Notes: generated by a model from the sequence alone, not told the origin. DNA of 20,770 nt from JBFYTX01 sp964442335 (GCA_964442335.1 CAYTZI010000020.1:1-20770), one strand, 5' to 3'; counted from the first letter of the stretch, positions 1 through 7,572 are shown. Translations and numbers: made by a program.

Positions 1-533
1 CCGATGGCGGGGTGGGGTATATCGCCGTCGCCGGCGATTTCGTTGGACGTATCAACGATGATAACGCGCCTCCTGGCATCATCGGCGAGCACCCGCGCCA
101 CTTCCCTGAGCATGGTCGTCTTTCCAATCCCCGGCCTCCCCAATAAAAGGACGCTCCTGCCGGACTGCACCAGGTCCTCGATGACTTTAATCGTCCCGAA
201 GACCGCCCGCCCCACCCGGCATGTCAGCCCCACGATACGCCCCCTGCGGTTGCGTATGGCGGAAATGCGGTGGAGCGTCCGTTCGATGCCGGCGCGGTTG
301 TCCTCCCCGAAGCTACTTATCCGTCCGACGATGTAGTCGATGTCCGCCTCCTCCACCTCATGTTCTCCCAGCCCTATCTCACGCCTGGGGAAGCGGGCTT
401 CCGGCCCGCGCCCGAGGTCGAGCACCACCTCCAGAAGCTCGCTGACATCCTTCTGCTGTACCAGCGGGCTTTTTATGTGGGGCGGTAGTACATCGAGGAG
501 GGCATCCATGTCGTCGGTAATTATTTTTTGCAC
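1..533 (-). CDS. SpoIIIAA/Ycf45-type AAA ATPase, C-terminus outside window
   Basis: The first 177 residues are visible and the gene runs off the left edge. A Walker A motif, GRPGIGKTT, sits near residues 132-140 (Lys138). It is followed by a stretch with VIIVDTSNEIAGDGDIPHPA, a signature of the SpoIIIAA/Ycf45 ATPases, which in non-sporulating bacteria and plastids often carry a C-terminal R3H nucleic-acid-binding domain. That domain would lie beyond the window. I chose GTG at 533 because a GAGG lies 5 nt upstream; ATG at 509 is an alternative. It starts 17 nt after pdxT, so it is probably the third gene of the pdxS-pdxT transcript. The role of this family outside sporulation is not established. 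The family call is firm; function is open. Confidence 0.85.
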   Translation of the reverse strand, partial: MQKIITDDMDALLDVLPPHIKSPLVQQKDVSELLEVVLDLGRGPEARFPRREIGLGEHEVEEADIDYIVGRISSFGEDNRAGIERTLHRISAIRNRRGRIVGLTCRVGRAVFGTIKVIEDLVQSGRSVLLLGRPGIGKTTMLREVARVLADDARRRVIIVDTSNEIAGDGDIPHPAI

Positions 534-550
534 GGGTTCCTCGCGCCTTT

Positions 551-1129
551 TTAGCGTTTCCCGGTTACAATATCCAAAAAGTAGCGGTGAAACCTCAGGT
601 CGTCGGTAAGCTCGGGGTGAAACGCCGTCACCAGCAGCCTGTCCTGCCTCGCCGCGACAATGGTCCCATCGTCGAGCCGCGCCAGGACTTCCACCACACC
701 GGCACACTCCTCTATTCTGGGAGCCCTGATAAAAACGGCGGGGAAATCCTTATCCCCGAGCGCCGGTATCTTGAGCGCCGTCTCGAAGCTATCCACCTGC
801 CGTCCGAAGGCATTGCGCTTCACGGTGATGTCCATCAGCCCGAGCGACCTCGTGGTGTTGCCGGATATCCGCTTTGCCATGAGTATCAGGCCGGCGCAGG
901 TCCCCCATACAGTTATCCCTCCCGCAGCCAACCCGGATATCGCTTCAGAAAGACCGTAGGCGGCTATCAGGTGGCTTATCGTGGTGCTTTCTCCCCCGGG
1001 AATGATAAGCCCTGCTACCCCCTCCAGTTCTCCGGGCAAACGCGCGGGCACGGCTTCAACATCGAGTTTCTCGAGGGCTTTTATATGCTCGGCGAAGGCC
1101 CCCTGCGCCGCCAGCACACCGATTTTCAT
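551..1129 (-). CDS. pdxT: Pyridoxal 5'-phosphate synthase, glutaminase subunit PdxT
   Basis: PdxT hydrolyses glutamine and channels ammonia to PdxS for ribose-5-phosphate-dependent PLP synthesis in the cytoplasm. The 192-residue length is typical. The class I glutamine amidotransferase triad is visible: Cys78 in GTCAG, and His171 and Glu173 in FHPEL. PGGEST at residues 44-49 forms the oxyanion-side loop. The ATG at 1129 follows directly on the pdxS stop TAG (1132-1130) with no spacer, so the two subunits are translationally coupled and probably made in matched amounts, as expected for the PdxS12-PdxT12 complex. No disabling change is seen. Confidence 0.97.
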   Translation of the reverse strand: MKIGVLAAQGAFAEHIKALEKLDVEAVPARLPGELEGVAGLIIPGGESTTISHLIAAYGLSEAISGLAAGGITVWGTCAGLILMAKRISGNTTRSLGLMDITVKRNAFGRQVDSFETALKIPALGDKDFPAVFIRAPRIEECAGVVEVLARLDDGTIVAARQDRLLVTAFHPELTDDLRFHRYFLDIVTGKR

Positions 1130-2011
1130 CTACCACCCCCGCTTCGCCAGTAGTTCCTCGGGCGGTATCTGCTTTATATCCAATCCGCTCATGGCGTCGC
1201 CAAGGTTCTTGGATACCTCGGCGATGATGGCGGGGTCTTCATAGTGCGTGGTGGCCTTAACGATGGCTTTCGCCCTTTCCGACGGATTGCTCGACTTGAA
1301 TATGCCCGACCCCACGAAAACGCCCTCCGCCCCGAGCTGCATCATCAGGGCGGCGTCCGCGGGAGTCGCTACCCCACCCGCCGCGAAGTTTACCACCGGC
1401 AGCCTGCCCATCTTGTGAACTTCCCGCACAAGTTCGAAAGGCGCGCCGAGCGCTTTTGACTCCGCCATCAGCTCATCTTCAGGAGTGCCGGCGAGCTTAC
1501 GGATACCGTCCATGACAGACCTCATGTGCCGGACAGCTTCGACTATATTGCCCGTGCCGGCCTCGCCCTTGGTCCTTATCATCGCCGCGCCCTCCCCTAT
1601 CCTTCTTAACGCCTCCCCGAGGTCGCGGCAGCCGCAGACGAACGGCACCTTAAAGTCATGTTTCCAAATATGATGATTTTCATCAGCGGGGGTCAATACT
1701 TCCGATTCATCTACATAGTCCACCCCCATCGACTCCAGCACCTGCGCCTCTACGAAATGTCCGATGCGGCACTTCGCCATGACCGGGATGGAGACCGCCT
1801 TCATAATCGCCTCAATAACGGTGGGGTCGGACATACGGGCCACGCCGCCCGCCGCCCTGATGTCCGCCGGCACCCTCTCCAGCGCCATCACGGCGCAGGC
1901 GCCCGCTTCCTCAGCGATTTTGGCGTGCTCGGCGGTGACAACGTCCATTATCACACCGCCCTTGAGCATCTGTGCAAGCCCTGTCTTTACCTTCCACGTC
2001 CCCGTTTCCAT
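1130..2011 (-). CDS. pdxS: Pyridoxal 5'-phosphate synthase, lyase subunit PdxS
   Basis: PdxS is the TIM-barrel synthase that condenses ribose 5-phosphate, glyceraldehyde 3-phosphate and PdxT-derived ammonia into PLP. The protein has 293 residues, the normal length. The catalytic residues known from Bacillus PdxS are present one position earlier: Asp23, Lys80 (in VMAKCRIGH) and Lys148 (in IRTKGEAGTGN, the phosphate-binding loop). The ATG at 2011 has a GGAGG Shine-Dalgarno about 8 nt upstream and a clear promoter at 2044-2072. It heads the pdxS-pdxT-ATPase operon. This DXP-independent route is the usual one in Chloroflexota and Firmicutes. Confidence 0.98.
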   Translation of the reverse strand: METGTWKVKTGLAQMLKGGVIMDVVTAEHAKIAEEAGACAVMALERVPADIRAAGGVARMSDPTVIEAIMKAVSIPVMAKCRIGHFVEAQVLESMGVDYVDESEVLTPADENHHIWKHDFKVPFVCGCRDLGEALRRIGEGAAMIRTKGEAGTGNIVEAVRHMRSVMDGIRKLAGTPEDELMAESKALGAPFELVREVHKMGRLPVVNFAAGGVATPADAALMMQLGAEGVFVGSGIFKSSNPSERAKAIVKATTHYEDPAIIAEVSKNLGDAMSGLDIKQIPPEELLAKRGW

Positions 2012-2043
2012 GTCCCCCTCCGTCCCTTTGAATTGATAATATT

Positions 2044-2072
2044 ATTCTACTACGGCTGGCAAGCATTGGCAA
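2044..2072 (-). promoter_or_regulatory. Sigma-70 type promoter of pdxS-pdxT
   Basis: On the minus strand, TTGCCA (2072-2067) and TAGAAT (2049-2044) are 17 nt apart, each 5 of 6 to consensus. Transcription should start near 2037, giving a leader of about 26 nt that contains the GGAGG site of pdxS. Confidence 0.75.
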
Positions 2073-2111
2073 ACGAAGCCCAAAGGCATCCTCCCCGGGA
2101 TTATTCCCCGT

Positions 2112-2140
2112 TTGACTCCCCCGGTGACATATGTTAAAAA
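2112..2140 (+). promoter_or_regulatory. Candidate promoter of the small membrane protein gene
   Basis: TTGACT (2112-2117) and TAAAAA (2135-2140) are 17 nt apart. The start site falls at about 2147, which is the ATG itself, suggesting a leaderless transcript. The -10 is only 4 of 6, so the call is moderate. It is divergent from the pdxS promoter. Confidence 0.45.
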
Positions 2141-2146
2141 TTAGAC

Positions 2147-2404
2147 ATGGACTATTTTTTCTTCGCCCTGATTGTCCTCGCCCTTGTGGGTATAATTGTA
2201 CTTCTCAACCGTATTGAAAAAGGTATCAAGGCGAAGTACAAGAAGAGCGCTTATAACCTGCTGGAGACCCCGGCGTCCGACCCGAAAGAGGTGAAAGAAA
2301 CGATAAAGGGCCTTCGTCTGTACGGGGGCCGTGTTTTCAAGGATAAAGAGTGCGTCCAACTCGTCGACCGCCTCCAGGAGAAATACTATTCGATGTTATG
2401 GTAA
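2147..2404 (+). CDS. Small single-pass membrane protein, unknown function
   Basis: An 85-residue protein with one N-terminal hydrophobic helix (about residues 3-20, FFFALIVLALVGIIVLL), followed by a basic stretch (EKGIKAKYKK) that should stay in the cytoplasm. The rest is a soluble, probably helical domain of about 55 residues without Cys or recognisable motifs. No Shine-Dalgarno precedes the ATG, and the predicted transcription start coincides with it, so it may be translated from a leaderless mRNA. It converges on rsmG with only 2 nt between the stops. I do not recognise the family. It is probably real because it fills the space between divergent and convergent neighbours and has a typical topology. 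Confidence 0.65.
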   Translation: MDYFFFALIVLALVGIIVLLNRIEKGIKAKYKKSAYNLLETPASDPKEVKETIKGLRLYGGRVFKDKECVQLVDRLQEKYYSMLW

Positions 2405-2406
2405 TC

Positions 2407-2950
2407 TCAGGATAGAACCGGCCTTTTAACAGGCATGCCGGGCCGGCGGGGATATCCGGGGGGCGAGGTGTTCACTTTATCGATAATCACCAGGTATCTG
2501 CCGTCGTTTAGCCCTTCCAGTTCCACCGGCATAATTTCTCTCAACACACCCCCCATCACCTCGATAGCTTTAAGCGCTCTCTCCACTTCCCCGCCAATGT
2601 CTCCCTTTTTCTGGGAGATAAAGCACCCGCCGACCCTGCAGAAAGGGAGGGCCAGCTCGGCGAGAGCGGGCAGTGGCGCCACGGCGCGGGAAAGAGCGAG
2701 GTCAAACCGCTCGCGGTAATGAGCGTCATGGGCGATTTCCTCNNNNNNNNNNNNNNNNNNNNNNNNNNNNNNNNNNNNNNNNNNNNNNNNNNNNNNNNNN
2801 NNNNNNNNNNNNNNNNNNNNNNNNNNNNNNNNNNNNNNNNNNCTTTTTGTTCCACTCGACAAGCCCGCGGTAGAAAAGCTCGAACCGCTCGAGCTGCACG
2901 GCGTTCAGGTTAATGCCAAGTTTTTCGGCGCCACGCTCCAGCCTATTCAT
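2407..2950 (-). CDS. rsmG: 16S rRNA (guanine527-N7)-methyltransferase, split by an assembly gap
   Basis: RsmG (GidB) methylates G527 of 16S rRNA using S-adenosylmethionine. The N-terminal piece starts at ATG 2950 and reads about 36 residues (MNRLERGAEKLGIN...LVEWNKK) up to the N run. After the gap the C-terminal 115 or so residues read in another nominal frame and include DLALSRAVAPLPALAELALP, typical of RsmG, then a GGCFISQKKG strand and DGRYLVII. The SAM-binding glycine motif lies in the gap. RsmG is usually about 210-240 residues, so roughly 60-90 are missing. The frame change is explained by the placeholder length, not by a real frameshift. The gene overlaps cdsA by nothing and ends at TGA 2409-2407, two bases from the convergent gene. 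Confidence 0.9.
2743..2842. other. Assembly gap, exactly 100 N
   Basis: A run of exactly 100 N is a conventional placeholder for a gap of unknown size. It sits inside rsmG, and the length of that family suggests the true gap is larger than 100 bp. Confidence 0.98.
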
Positions 2951-2955
2951 CCGCC

Positions 2956-3765
2956 CTACCAAACCGCGAGATAATAGATATAAACCACCGCTCCCGCGAA
3001 CACCACGCTGTCCATGCGGTCCAGCATTCCCCCGTGTCCGGGCATCAGGCCCCCCGAGTCCTTCACCCCCGTGTTACGCTTCAGCAACGACTCCGCGAGG
3101 TCGCCGAGCTGCCCGAAGATGCTGATAAGCCCTCCCAGGAGAACAGCCTGCCAGTACGCCAGCGGAAGCTGTAAGGGCGTATCCAGCGTAAACAGCAGGC
3201 CGATGATGATTCCCCCCAATACCCCGGCCACAGCTCCCTCCCACGTTTTGCCCGGACTGATTTGCGGCGCAAGCTTATGCCTGCCAAGCGCTTTCCCGAC
3301 GAAATATGCCGCCGTGTCCGACCCGAACGTGGCGAACAGGGCGAGAAATACCCAGTCCCTGCCCGCGTCCAGCCTTAAACCTACCAGCAGACCCAGCAGC
3401 CACCCGACGTAGAGGATGCCGCCCAGCATCCATGCCCAGTGGACAAAAGCCCCTTCTTTCTGCCGGATAAACACCAGCGTCACCAGGGAGAGCGCCACGG
3501 TCAAAGTTAACAAAACCGGAAGGGCAAAGCGATAGGTACAATGGGGATATGCGATAAAAAGAACAGTCGTTACCGAACCGAAGACGGCCAGCGGCAAGAT
3601 TTTAGAGACGCCAGTCATCCGGTAGAACTCAAGGACGGCGAGCAGACCGAACAGGCCCGCGACGATGGTAAACAGGGGAAACGGATATTCTGGCCTGGAA
3701 AACCAGATAGCGATAATAACGAGTGGTATGCCCCAGAGCGCCGTGATAACCCTTTTTTTCAGCAT
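2956..3765 (-). CDS. cdsA: Phosphatidate cytidylyltransferase (CDP-diglyceride synthase)
   Basis: CdsA makes CDP-diacylglycerol from phosphatidate and CTP at the cytoplasmic membrane, the branch point of phospholipid synthesis. The 269-residue protein has several hydrophobic helices, the first at about residues 7-22. Near the C-terminus it carries the CDS signature: SLLKRNTGVKDSGGLMPGHG followed by GMLDRMDS. I start it at ATG 3765 (MLKKRVITALWG), 7 nt after the uppS stop. The reading frame stays open to 3846, but the extra residues lie inside uppS and look nothing like a CdsA N-terminus. It sits between uppS and rsmG in the rpsB operon; uppS-cdsA is a very common pair. Confidence 0.95.
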   Translation of the reverse strand: MLKKRVITALWGIPLVIIAIWFSRPEYPFPLFTIVAGLFGLLAVLEFYRMTGVSKILPLAVFGSVTTVLFIAYPHCTYRFALPVLLTLTVALSLVTLVFIRQKEGAFVHWAWMLGGILYVGWLLGLLVGLRLDAGRDWVFLALFATFGSDTAAYFVGKALGRHKLAPQISPGKTWEGAVAGVLGGIIIGLLFTLDTPLQLPLAYWQAVLLGGLISIFGQLGDLAESLLKRNTGVKDSGGLMPGHGGMLDRMDSVVFAGAVVYIYYLAVW

Positions 3766-3772
3766 TCCGGCT

Positions 3773-4477
3773 TCAGGCCTGGCGCCCGCCGAAGCGCCTA
3801 TGCCTCTGGCTGTAGGCAAGCAAGGCCTTCTCCAGTTCCTCTTCATTGAAGTCGGGCCAAAGGACGGGGGTAAAGTAAAACTCGCTGTAGGCCGATTGCC
3901 ATATCAGGAAGTTGCTGGTGCGCATCTCGCCGCTGGTGCGTATCATGAGGTCGACATCGGGGAAGCCGTCCGTGTAAAGATACCTGCCGAAGAGCTTCTC
4001 GTCGATATTCTGCGGGGGTATTTTCTCCAAAGCGACGCGTTTTACGGCGTCCAGGATTTCAGCGCGTCCCCCGTAGTTCAGAGCCACTCCCAGCGTCATG
4101 CCCTTATTGTTTTCGGTAAGCTTAACGCCGTCTTTAATAGACTTCTGCACGCCTTCGGGCAGTCCCTGAAGCCGGCCGATGTGACGTATCCTGACGCCGT
4201 TCCTGTGCAGATCCTGGGTCTCGGCGTCCACCATCTCCTCGAGCAGTTTAAAGAGGCCGTTGACTTCCTCGGCGGGGCGGCTCCAGTTTTCGGTGGAAAA
4301 AACAAAAAGGGTGACATATTCGACGCCGTGTCCGCTGAGATACCGTAAAATACGGCGGATGTTCTTGATGCCGGCGCGGTACCCCTCGATTTGCGTCAGG
4401 CCGTGTTTTTCAGCCCACCTGGCGTTACCATCGAGAATAAAAGCCACGTGACGGGGGAGCGCTTTCGTATTTTCCAT
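3773..4477 (-). CDS. uppS: Isoprenyl transferase (undecaprenyl diphosphate synthase type)
   Basis: A cis-prenyltransferase that extends farnesyl diphosphate with isopentenyl diphosphate to make the C55 carrier lipid for cell-envelope glycans. The protein has 234 residues. Catalytic Asp16 lies in ILDGNARWA (most homologues have DGNGRWA; Ala replaces the second Gly). Later family motifs are intact: LFVFSTENW near residue 78, RTSGEMRTSNFLIWQ, and YSEFYFTPVLWPDF. The ATG at 4477 has no strong Shine-Dalgarno. It lies 56 nt after frr and 7 nt before cdsA. Whether the product is C55 or another chain length cannot be read from the sequence. Confidence 0.95.
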   Translation of the reverse strand: MENTKALPRHVAFILDGNARWAEKHGLTQIEGYRAGIKNIRRILRYLSGHGVEYVTLFVFSTENWSRPAEEVNGLFKLLEEMVDAETQDLHRNGVRIRHIGRLQGLPEGVQKSIKDGVKLTENNKGMTLGVALNYGGRAEILDAVKRVALEKIPPQNIDEKLFGRYLYTDGFPDVDLMIRTSGEMRTSNFLIWQSAYSEFYFTPVLWPDFNEEELEKALLAYSQRHRRFGGRQA

Positions 4478-4533
4478 ATCTATCGAGGTACCCGCTACTC
4501 AAGGGGAACACAACAAGCAAAACGCAGTCCGAG

Positions 4534-5091
4534 CTATATCTCGAGGAGCTCCTGCTCTTTGCTTTTAGAAAGCTTATCGATTTCATCTATGAAGGCATCG
4601 GTGATTTTCTGGAGCTGGTCCTGGGCGCGCTTTTGCTCGTCCTGAGAGATTGCCTTGTTCTTCTCCAGAGTCTTGAACTCGTTGAGCGCTTCATGACGGA
4701 GGCTGCGCACCGCTATCCGCCGCTCTTCGGCGTGGCGGCTGACCACCTTGATTAGCTCCTGCCGCCGCTCCTCGCTCAGCGGCGGAACCGCTATCCTGAT
4801 AACATTGCCGTCCGAGCTGGGGTTGAGCCCAAGCTCCGACTTCTGAATCGCCTTGACGATGTCGTTGATACTGCCTTTGTCCCAGGGCTGGATGACGAGC
4901 AGGCTGGCTTCCGGGGCGGAAATGCCCGCGAGCTGGTTCATCGGCGTGGGCACTCCGGCATACTCCACTTTAATATGCTCGACGAGGGACGGCGACGCGT
5001 GGCCGGTGCGTATCGTCGCGAGGTCGGCGCGGAAAAGCTTGATGGAGTTTTTCATTTTTTCATCGATGGTCTTTAATGCTTGACTGACCAT
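4534..5091 (-). CDS. frr: Ribosome recycling factor
   Basis: RRF works with EF-G to split the post-termination ribosome. The product has 185 residues, exactly the usual bacterial length, with the conserved LATIRTGHASPSLVEHI segment and a long C-terminal helical hairpin (EEKRAQDQ-type helices). I place the start at ATG 5091 (MVSQALKTID), one base after the pyrH TGA, with GAGGG just upstream inside the end of pyrH. An in-frame GTG at 5103 would overlap pyrH and lacks a ribosome binding site. Coupling to pyrH translation is likely. Confidence 0.97.
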   Translation of the reverse strand: MVSQALKTIDEKMKNSIKLFRADLATIRTGHASPSLVEHIKVEYAGVPTPMNQLAGISAPEASLLVIQPWDKGSINDIVKAIQKSELGLNPSSDGNVIRIAVPPLSEERRQELIKVVSRHAEERRIAVRSLRHEALNEFKTLEKNKAISQDEQKRAQDQLQKITDAFIDEIDKLSKSKEQELLEI

Positions 5092-5092
5092 A

Positions 5093-5818
5093 TCAACCCT
5101 CACTCGATACCAGCGTACCTATAGTCCTGCCGAGGACAGCTTTCATCATGCCGTCTTTCGCCTCCAGGTCAAAGACGATTATCGGCAGCTTATTATCCAT
5201 GCATAAAGTCAGCGCCGTGGTATCCATAACGGCGAGTCGCTTGTTCAAGATATCCAGGTGGGTGATGCGCTCGATTTTCCTGGCGCGGGGGTCTTTAAGG
5301 GGGTCGGCGGTATAGATGCCGTCGACGCGGTTCTTGGTCATCAGGAGTACCTCGGCGCCGATCTCAATAGCTCTCAGGGCGGCGGCCGTATCGGCGGTCA
5401 TATAGGGATTGCCGGTGCCTCCGGCGAAGATAACGACGCGGCCTTTCTCCATATGGCGGATAGCCCTGCGCCTGATATACGGCTCGGCGACCTGGGCGAT
5501 TTCCAGCGAAGACTGGGTCCTGGTGTCAATACCGTGTCTTTCCAGGACGTCCTGCAAAGCGAGAGCGTTGATAACGGTAGCGAGCATACCGGCGTAGTCG
5601 GCGGTGACGCGGTCCATACCCTCCGCCTCGGCCCGAGAGCCCCTCCAGATATTGCCGCCACCGACCACAATCCCGACGCCCACGCCCAGAGCAATTACTT
5701 TCTTAATCTGGTCGGCAATCCTGTTCAGAGTGGGAGTATCAATGCCGTAGCTGTGCCCGCCGCGAAGAGCCTCGCCGCTGAGCTTGAGCATGACCCGCTT
5801 GTACCTGGCTTCAGGCAT
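5093..5818 (-). CDS. pyrH: UMP kinase
   Basis: PyrH phosphorylates UMP to UDP and belongs to the amino-acid-kinase fold. The 241-residue product shows KLSGEAL near residue 12, the GGGNIWRG loop near 53-60, TADYAGMLATVINALALQ, and FAGGTGNPYMTADTAAALRA, all typical. The ATG at 5818 has no adjacent Shine-Dalgarno. Instead a 35-nt array of TTAGCNN heptamers (5820-5854) lies directly upstream, and a strong purine-rich site (GGGAGGGG on the minus strand, about 5857-5866) lies beyond it, too far away to act in a linear mRNA. It follows tsf after 89 nt, the largest gap inside this operon. Confidence 0.97.
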   Translation of the reverse strand: MPEARYKRVMLKLSGEALRGGHSYGIDTPTLNRIADQIKKVIALGVGVGIVVGGGNIWRGSRAEAEGMDRVTADYAGMLATVINALALQDVLERHGIDTRTQSSLEIAQVAEPYIRRRAIRHMEKGRVVIFAGGTGNPYMTADTAAALRAIEIGAEVLLMTKNRVDGIYTADPLKDPRARKIERITHLDILNKRLAVMDTTALTLCMDNKLPIIVFDLEAKDGMMKAVLGRTIGTLVSSEG

Positions 5819-5819
5819 G

Positions 5820-5854
5820 TTAGCTGCTAGCTATTAGCGGTTAGCTATTAGCCG
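5820..5854 (+). repeat. Heptamer array 1 (TTAGCNN x5), upstream of pyrH
   Basis: Five contiguous 7-nt units on the plus strand: TTAGCTG, CTAGCTA, TTAGCGG, TTAGCTA, TTAGCCG. The array begins 1 nt upstream of the pyrH ATG and ends at the purine-rich Shine-Dalgarno-like block. The same heptamer forms arrays at 7304-7387 and 9269-9317. Confidence 0.9.
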
Positions 5855-5907
5855 TCCCCTCCCTTTTATAGCAGACTGGAACACGCTAAAAGTGAAAAAG
5901 ATTATCC

Positions 5908-6411
5908 TCAGTTCCCCAACTCATAGCGCACGAACCGGCGTACCCGGATATTTTCCCCCACCTTGGCGATAACATCGGTAATGATATCCTTGACCGTCCT
6001 GGTCGGGTCCTTGATATACGGCTGGGAAAGAAGGCAGGCATCCTTGGGGTCGACCTCCTCGTCTTCTTTTATTTCTTTCTCGGAGATATATTTAGGCGAG
6101 AGCGCCGCCACCTGCATGGCGAGGCAGTGGGCCAGCTCTTTATACTCATCGGTGCGCGCCACGAAGTCCGTCTCGCAGTTAATCTCAATCATAGCCCCGA
6201 TGCGGCCGGCGGTATGGATATAGGCCTCGATGAGCCCCTGGCTGGTAACGCGCTCAGCCTTCTTCTGCGCCTTGAGAAGGCCTTTCTCTCTTAAAGACTC
6301 CAGGGCCTTATCAATGTCTCCGCCGCAGCCGACGAGCGCGCTGCGGCAGTCCATGATACCGGCGCCGGACTGTTCTCTAAGCTCTTTAATCATCGCGGTG
6401 GTGATTTCCAA
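5908..6411 (-). CDS. tsf: Elongation factor Ts, short form
   Basis: EF-Ts is the nucleotide-exchange factor for EF-Tu. At 167 residues it is much shorter than the 283 of E. coli and closer to the compact forms of Thermus and plastid-type lineages. It retains the UBA-like N-terminal domain (residues 1-50, with SGAGIMDCRSAL) and a single core subdomain with TDFVAR at 81-86, while the second core repeat and coiled-coil insertion are absent. The start is TTG 6411, supported by AGGAGG 5 nt upstream that overlaps the rpsB stop region; only 10 nt separate the genes. The rpsB-tsf order is nearly universal. Confidence 0.96.
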   Translation of the reverse strand: MEITTAMIKELREQSGAGIMDCRSALVGCGGDIDKALESLREKGLLKAQKKAERVTSQGLIEAYIHTAGRIGAMIEINCETDFVARTDEYKELAHCLAMQVAALSPKYISEKEIKEDEEVDPKDACLLSQPYIKDPTRTVKDIITDVIAKVGENIRVRRFVRYELGN

Positions 6412-6421
6412 CTATTCCTCC

Positions 6422-7216
6422 TTAGCCTTCTTCCGGGGTGAACACCAGCGGTTCGGCGGCCGGTTGCTCTTCTTCTCCTTCAGCTTCCGCGGCGGCCTTC
6501 TCCTCGACGATTTCCACGGGGATGGCACCGATGCCAGCTTTCCCCTCAAGGACGGCGTCAGCTATCTTGGTGCAAACGAGCTTCACGGCCCGGATGGCGT
6601 CGTCGTTGGCGGGGATGGGGTAATCTATTTCATCGGGGTTGCAGTTGGTGTCCACGATGGCGATAACCGGGACGCTCATACGCCGCGCCTCGGCGAGGGC
6701 GATGCGCTCCTTGGTGGGGTCGACGATAAACAGGGCGCCGGGCAGGGCAGTCATGGCTTTGAAGCCGCCCATCTGGCGGTTCAGTCGCCCGATTTTCTCG
6801 TTCAACTTGAGGACTTCCTTCTTGGAGAGACGCCCCAGCTCACCCCTGGCAAGCTGGTCTTCCAGCCGTACAAGATGGTCGATACGGGCCTGGATGGTGG
6901 CGAAGTTGGTGAGCATGCCGCCGAGCCAGCGCTGGTTGACGAAGTACATGCCGCAGCGGGTAGCTTCCTCCTGCACGGACTCCTGCGCCTGTTTCTTCGT
7001 GCCCACGAAGAGAATAGTCTCACCGCTGGCGACGGTGTCGCGGATAAAGGCGCAGGCTTGGTCAAGCATAACGGCTGTCTTCTCAAGGTCGATAATATGT
7101 ATGCCGTTACGCTTGGTGAAGATGTACTCCTTCATGCGGGGGTGCCAGCGGCCGGTCTGATGACCGAAGTGCGCTCCTGCCTCCAGGAGCTGTTTGATGG
7201 TAGCAGTGTCAGGCAA
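6422..7216 (-). CDS. rpsB: 30S ribosomal protein S2
   Basis: S2 binds the 30S head-body junction with S1. The 264-residue protein has the usual GAHFGHQTGRWHPRMKEYIF N-terminus, NQRWLGGMLTNF, and DPTKERIALAEARRM with IAIVDTNCNPDEIDYPIPAN. The last 35 or so residues form an Ala/Glu-rich acidic tail. The only reasonable start is TTG 7216, with GGGAGG 9 nt upstream. It opens the operon rpsB-tsf-pyrH-frr-uppS-cdsA-rsmG under the promoter at 7275-7303, with a leader of about 50 nt that could host autoregulation, as known for S2 in other bacteria; I see no specific structure there. Confidence 0.97.
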   Translation of the reverse strand: MPDTATIKQLLEAGAHFGHQTGRWHPRMKEYIFTKRNGIHIIDLEKTAVMLDQACAFIRDTVASGETILFVGTKKQAQESVQEEATRCGMYFVNQRWLGGMLTNFATIQARIDHLVRLEDQLARGELGRLSKKEVLKLNEKIGRLNRQMGGFKAMTALPGALFIVDPTKERIALAEARRMSVPVIAIVDTNCNPDEIDYPIPANDDAIRAVKLVCTKIADAVLEGKAGIGAIPVEIVEEKAAAEAEGEEEQPAAEPLVFTPEEG

Positions 7217-7274
7217 TGCAGTTGACCTCCCTTGGTATATTAATCATAGGTATTCAGGAATCAGGTCTGAGAAC

Positions 7275-7303
7275 AGTATAACATAACGATGGGTGAATGG
7301 CAA
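7275..7303 (-). promoter_or_regulatory. Sigma-70 type promoter of the rpsB operon
   Basis: On the minus strand TTGCCA (7303-7298) and TATACT (7280-7275) are 17 nt apart, each 5 of 6 to consensus. The start should be near 7268. The -35 box abuts the heptamer array at 7304. Confidence 0.8.
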
Positions 7304-7387
7304 TTAGCGGTTAGCTGTTGTCAATTAGCTGTAAGCTGTTGGCTATTTGCTGTAAGCTGTTAGTGATTAGCTGTTAGTGGTTAGCCC
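7304..7387 (+). repeat. Heptamer array 2 (TTAGCNN-like x12), upstream of rpsB
   Basis: Twelve contiguous 7-nt units in perfect register, from TTAGCGG at 7304 to TTAGCCC at 7387. Some are degenerate (TTGTCAA, TAAGCTG, TTGGCTA, TTTGCTG, TTAGTGA). The array begins at the base next to the rpsB -35 box. It is the longest and most decayed of the three arrays, which suggests it is the oldest. Confidence 0.9.
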
Positions 7388-7399
7388 CCACCCCCCTTG

Positions 7400-7572
7400 A
7401 GCCCCCAGGGGGGCTTTTTTAAGGTGCGTATTGATTTGTTTTTTGTTTTTATTTTTTAATTTTTTTATTAGGTCTTACGAACGATTTGTTCGTGGGAATT
7501 GTTTTTTTGTTTTTTCCGTGGCTCTAGCTTCAGCCGAAGCTGATTTGTTTTTTATTGTTTCGATTTGTTTTT
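7400..7572 (+). other. T-rich block with three hairpin-plus-T-tract units
   Basis: A plus-strand T-rich stretch with three short inverted repeats, each followed by T runs: AGCCC/GGGCT at 7400-7415 then six T; ACGAAC/GTTCGT at 7477-7493 (loop GATTT) then T tracts at 7500-7515; AGCTTC/GAAGCT at 7526-7541 (loop AGCC) then TTTGTTTTTT. GATTTGTTTTTT recurs near 7433, 7542 and 7562. Each looks like an intrinsic terminator reading rightward, yet no rightward gene lies upstream within 5 kb. No open frame is supported. Confidence 0.5.

Noticed and set aside
2726..2862. Real frameshift in rsmG
   Set aside because: The frame difference comes from the arbitrary 100-N placeholder.
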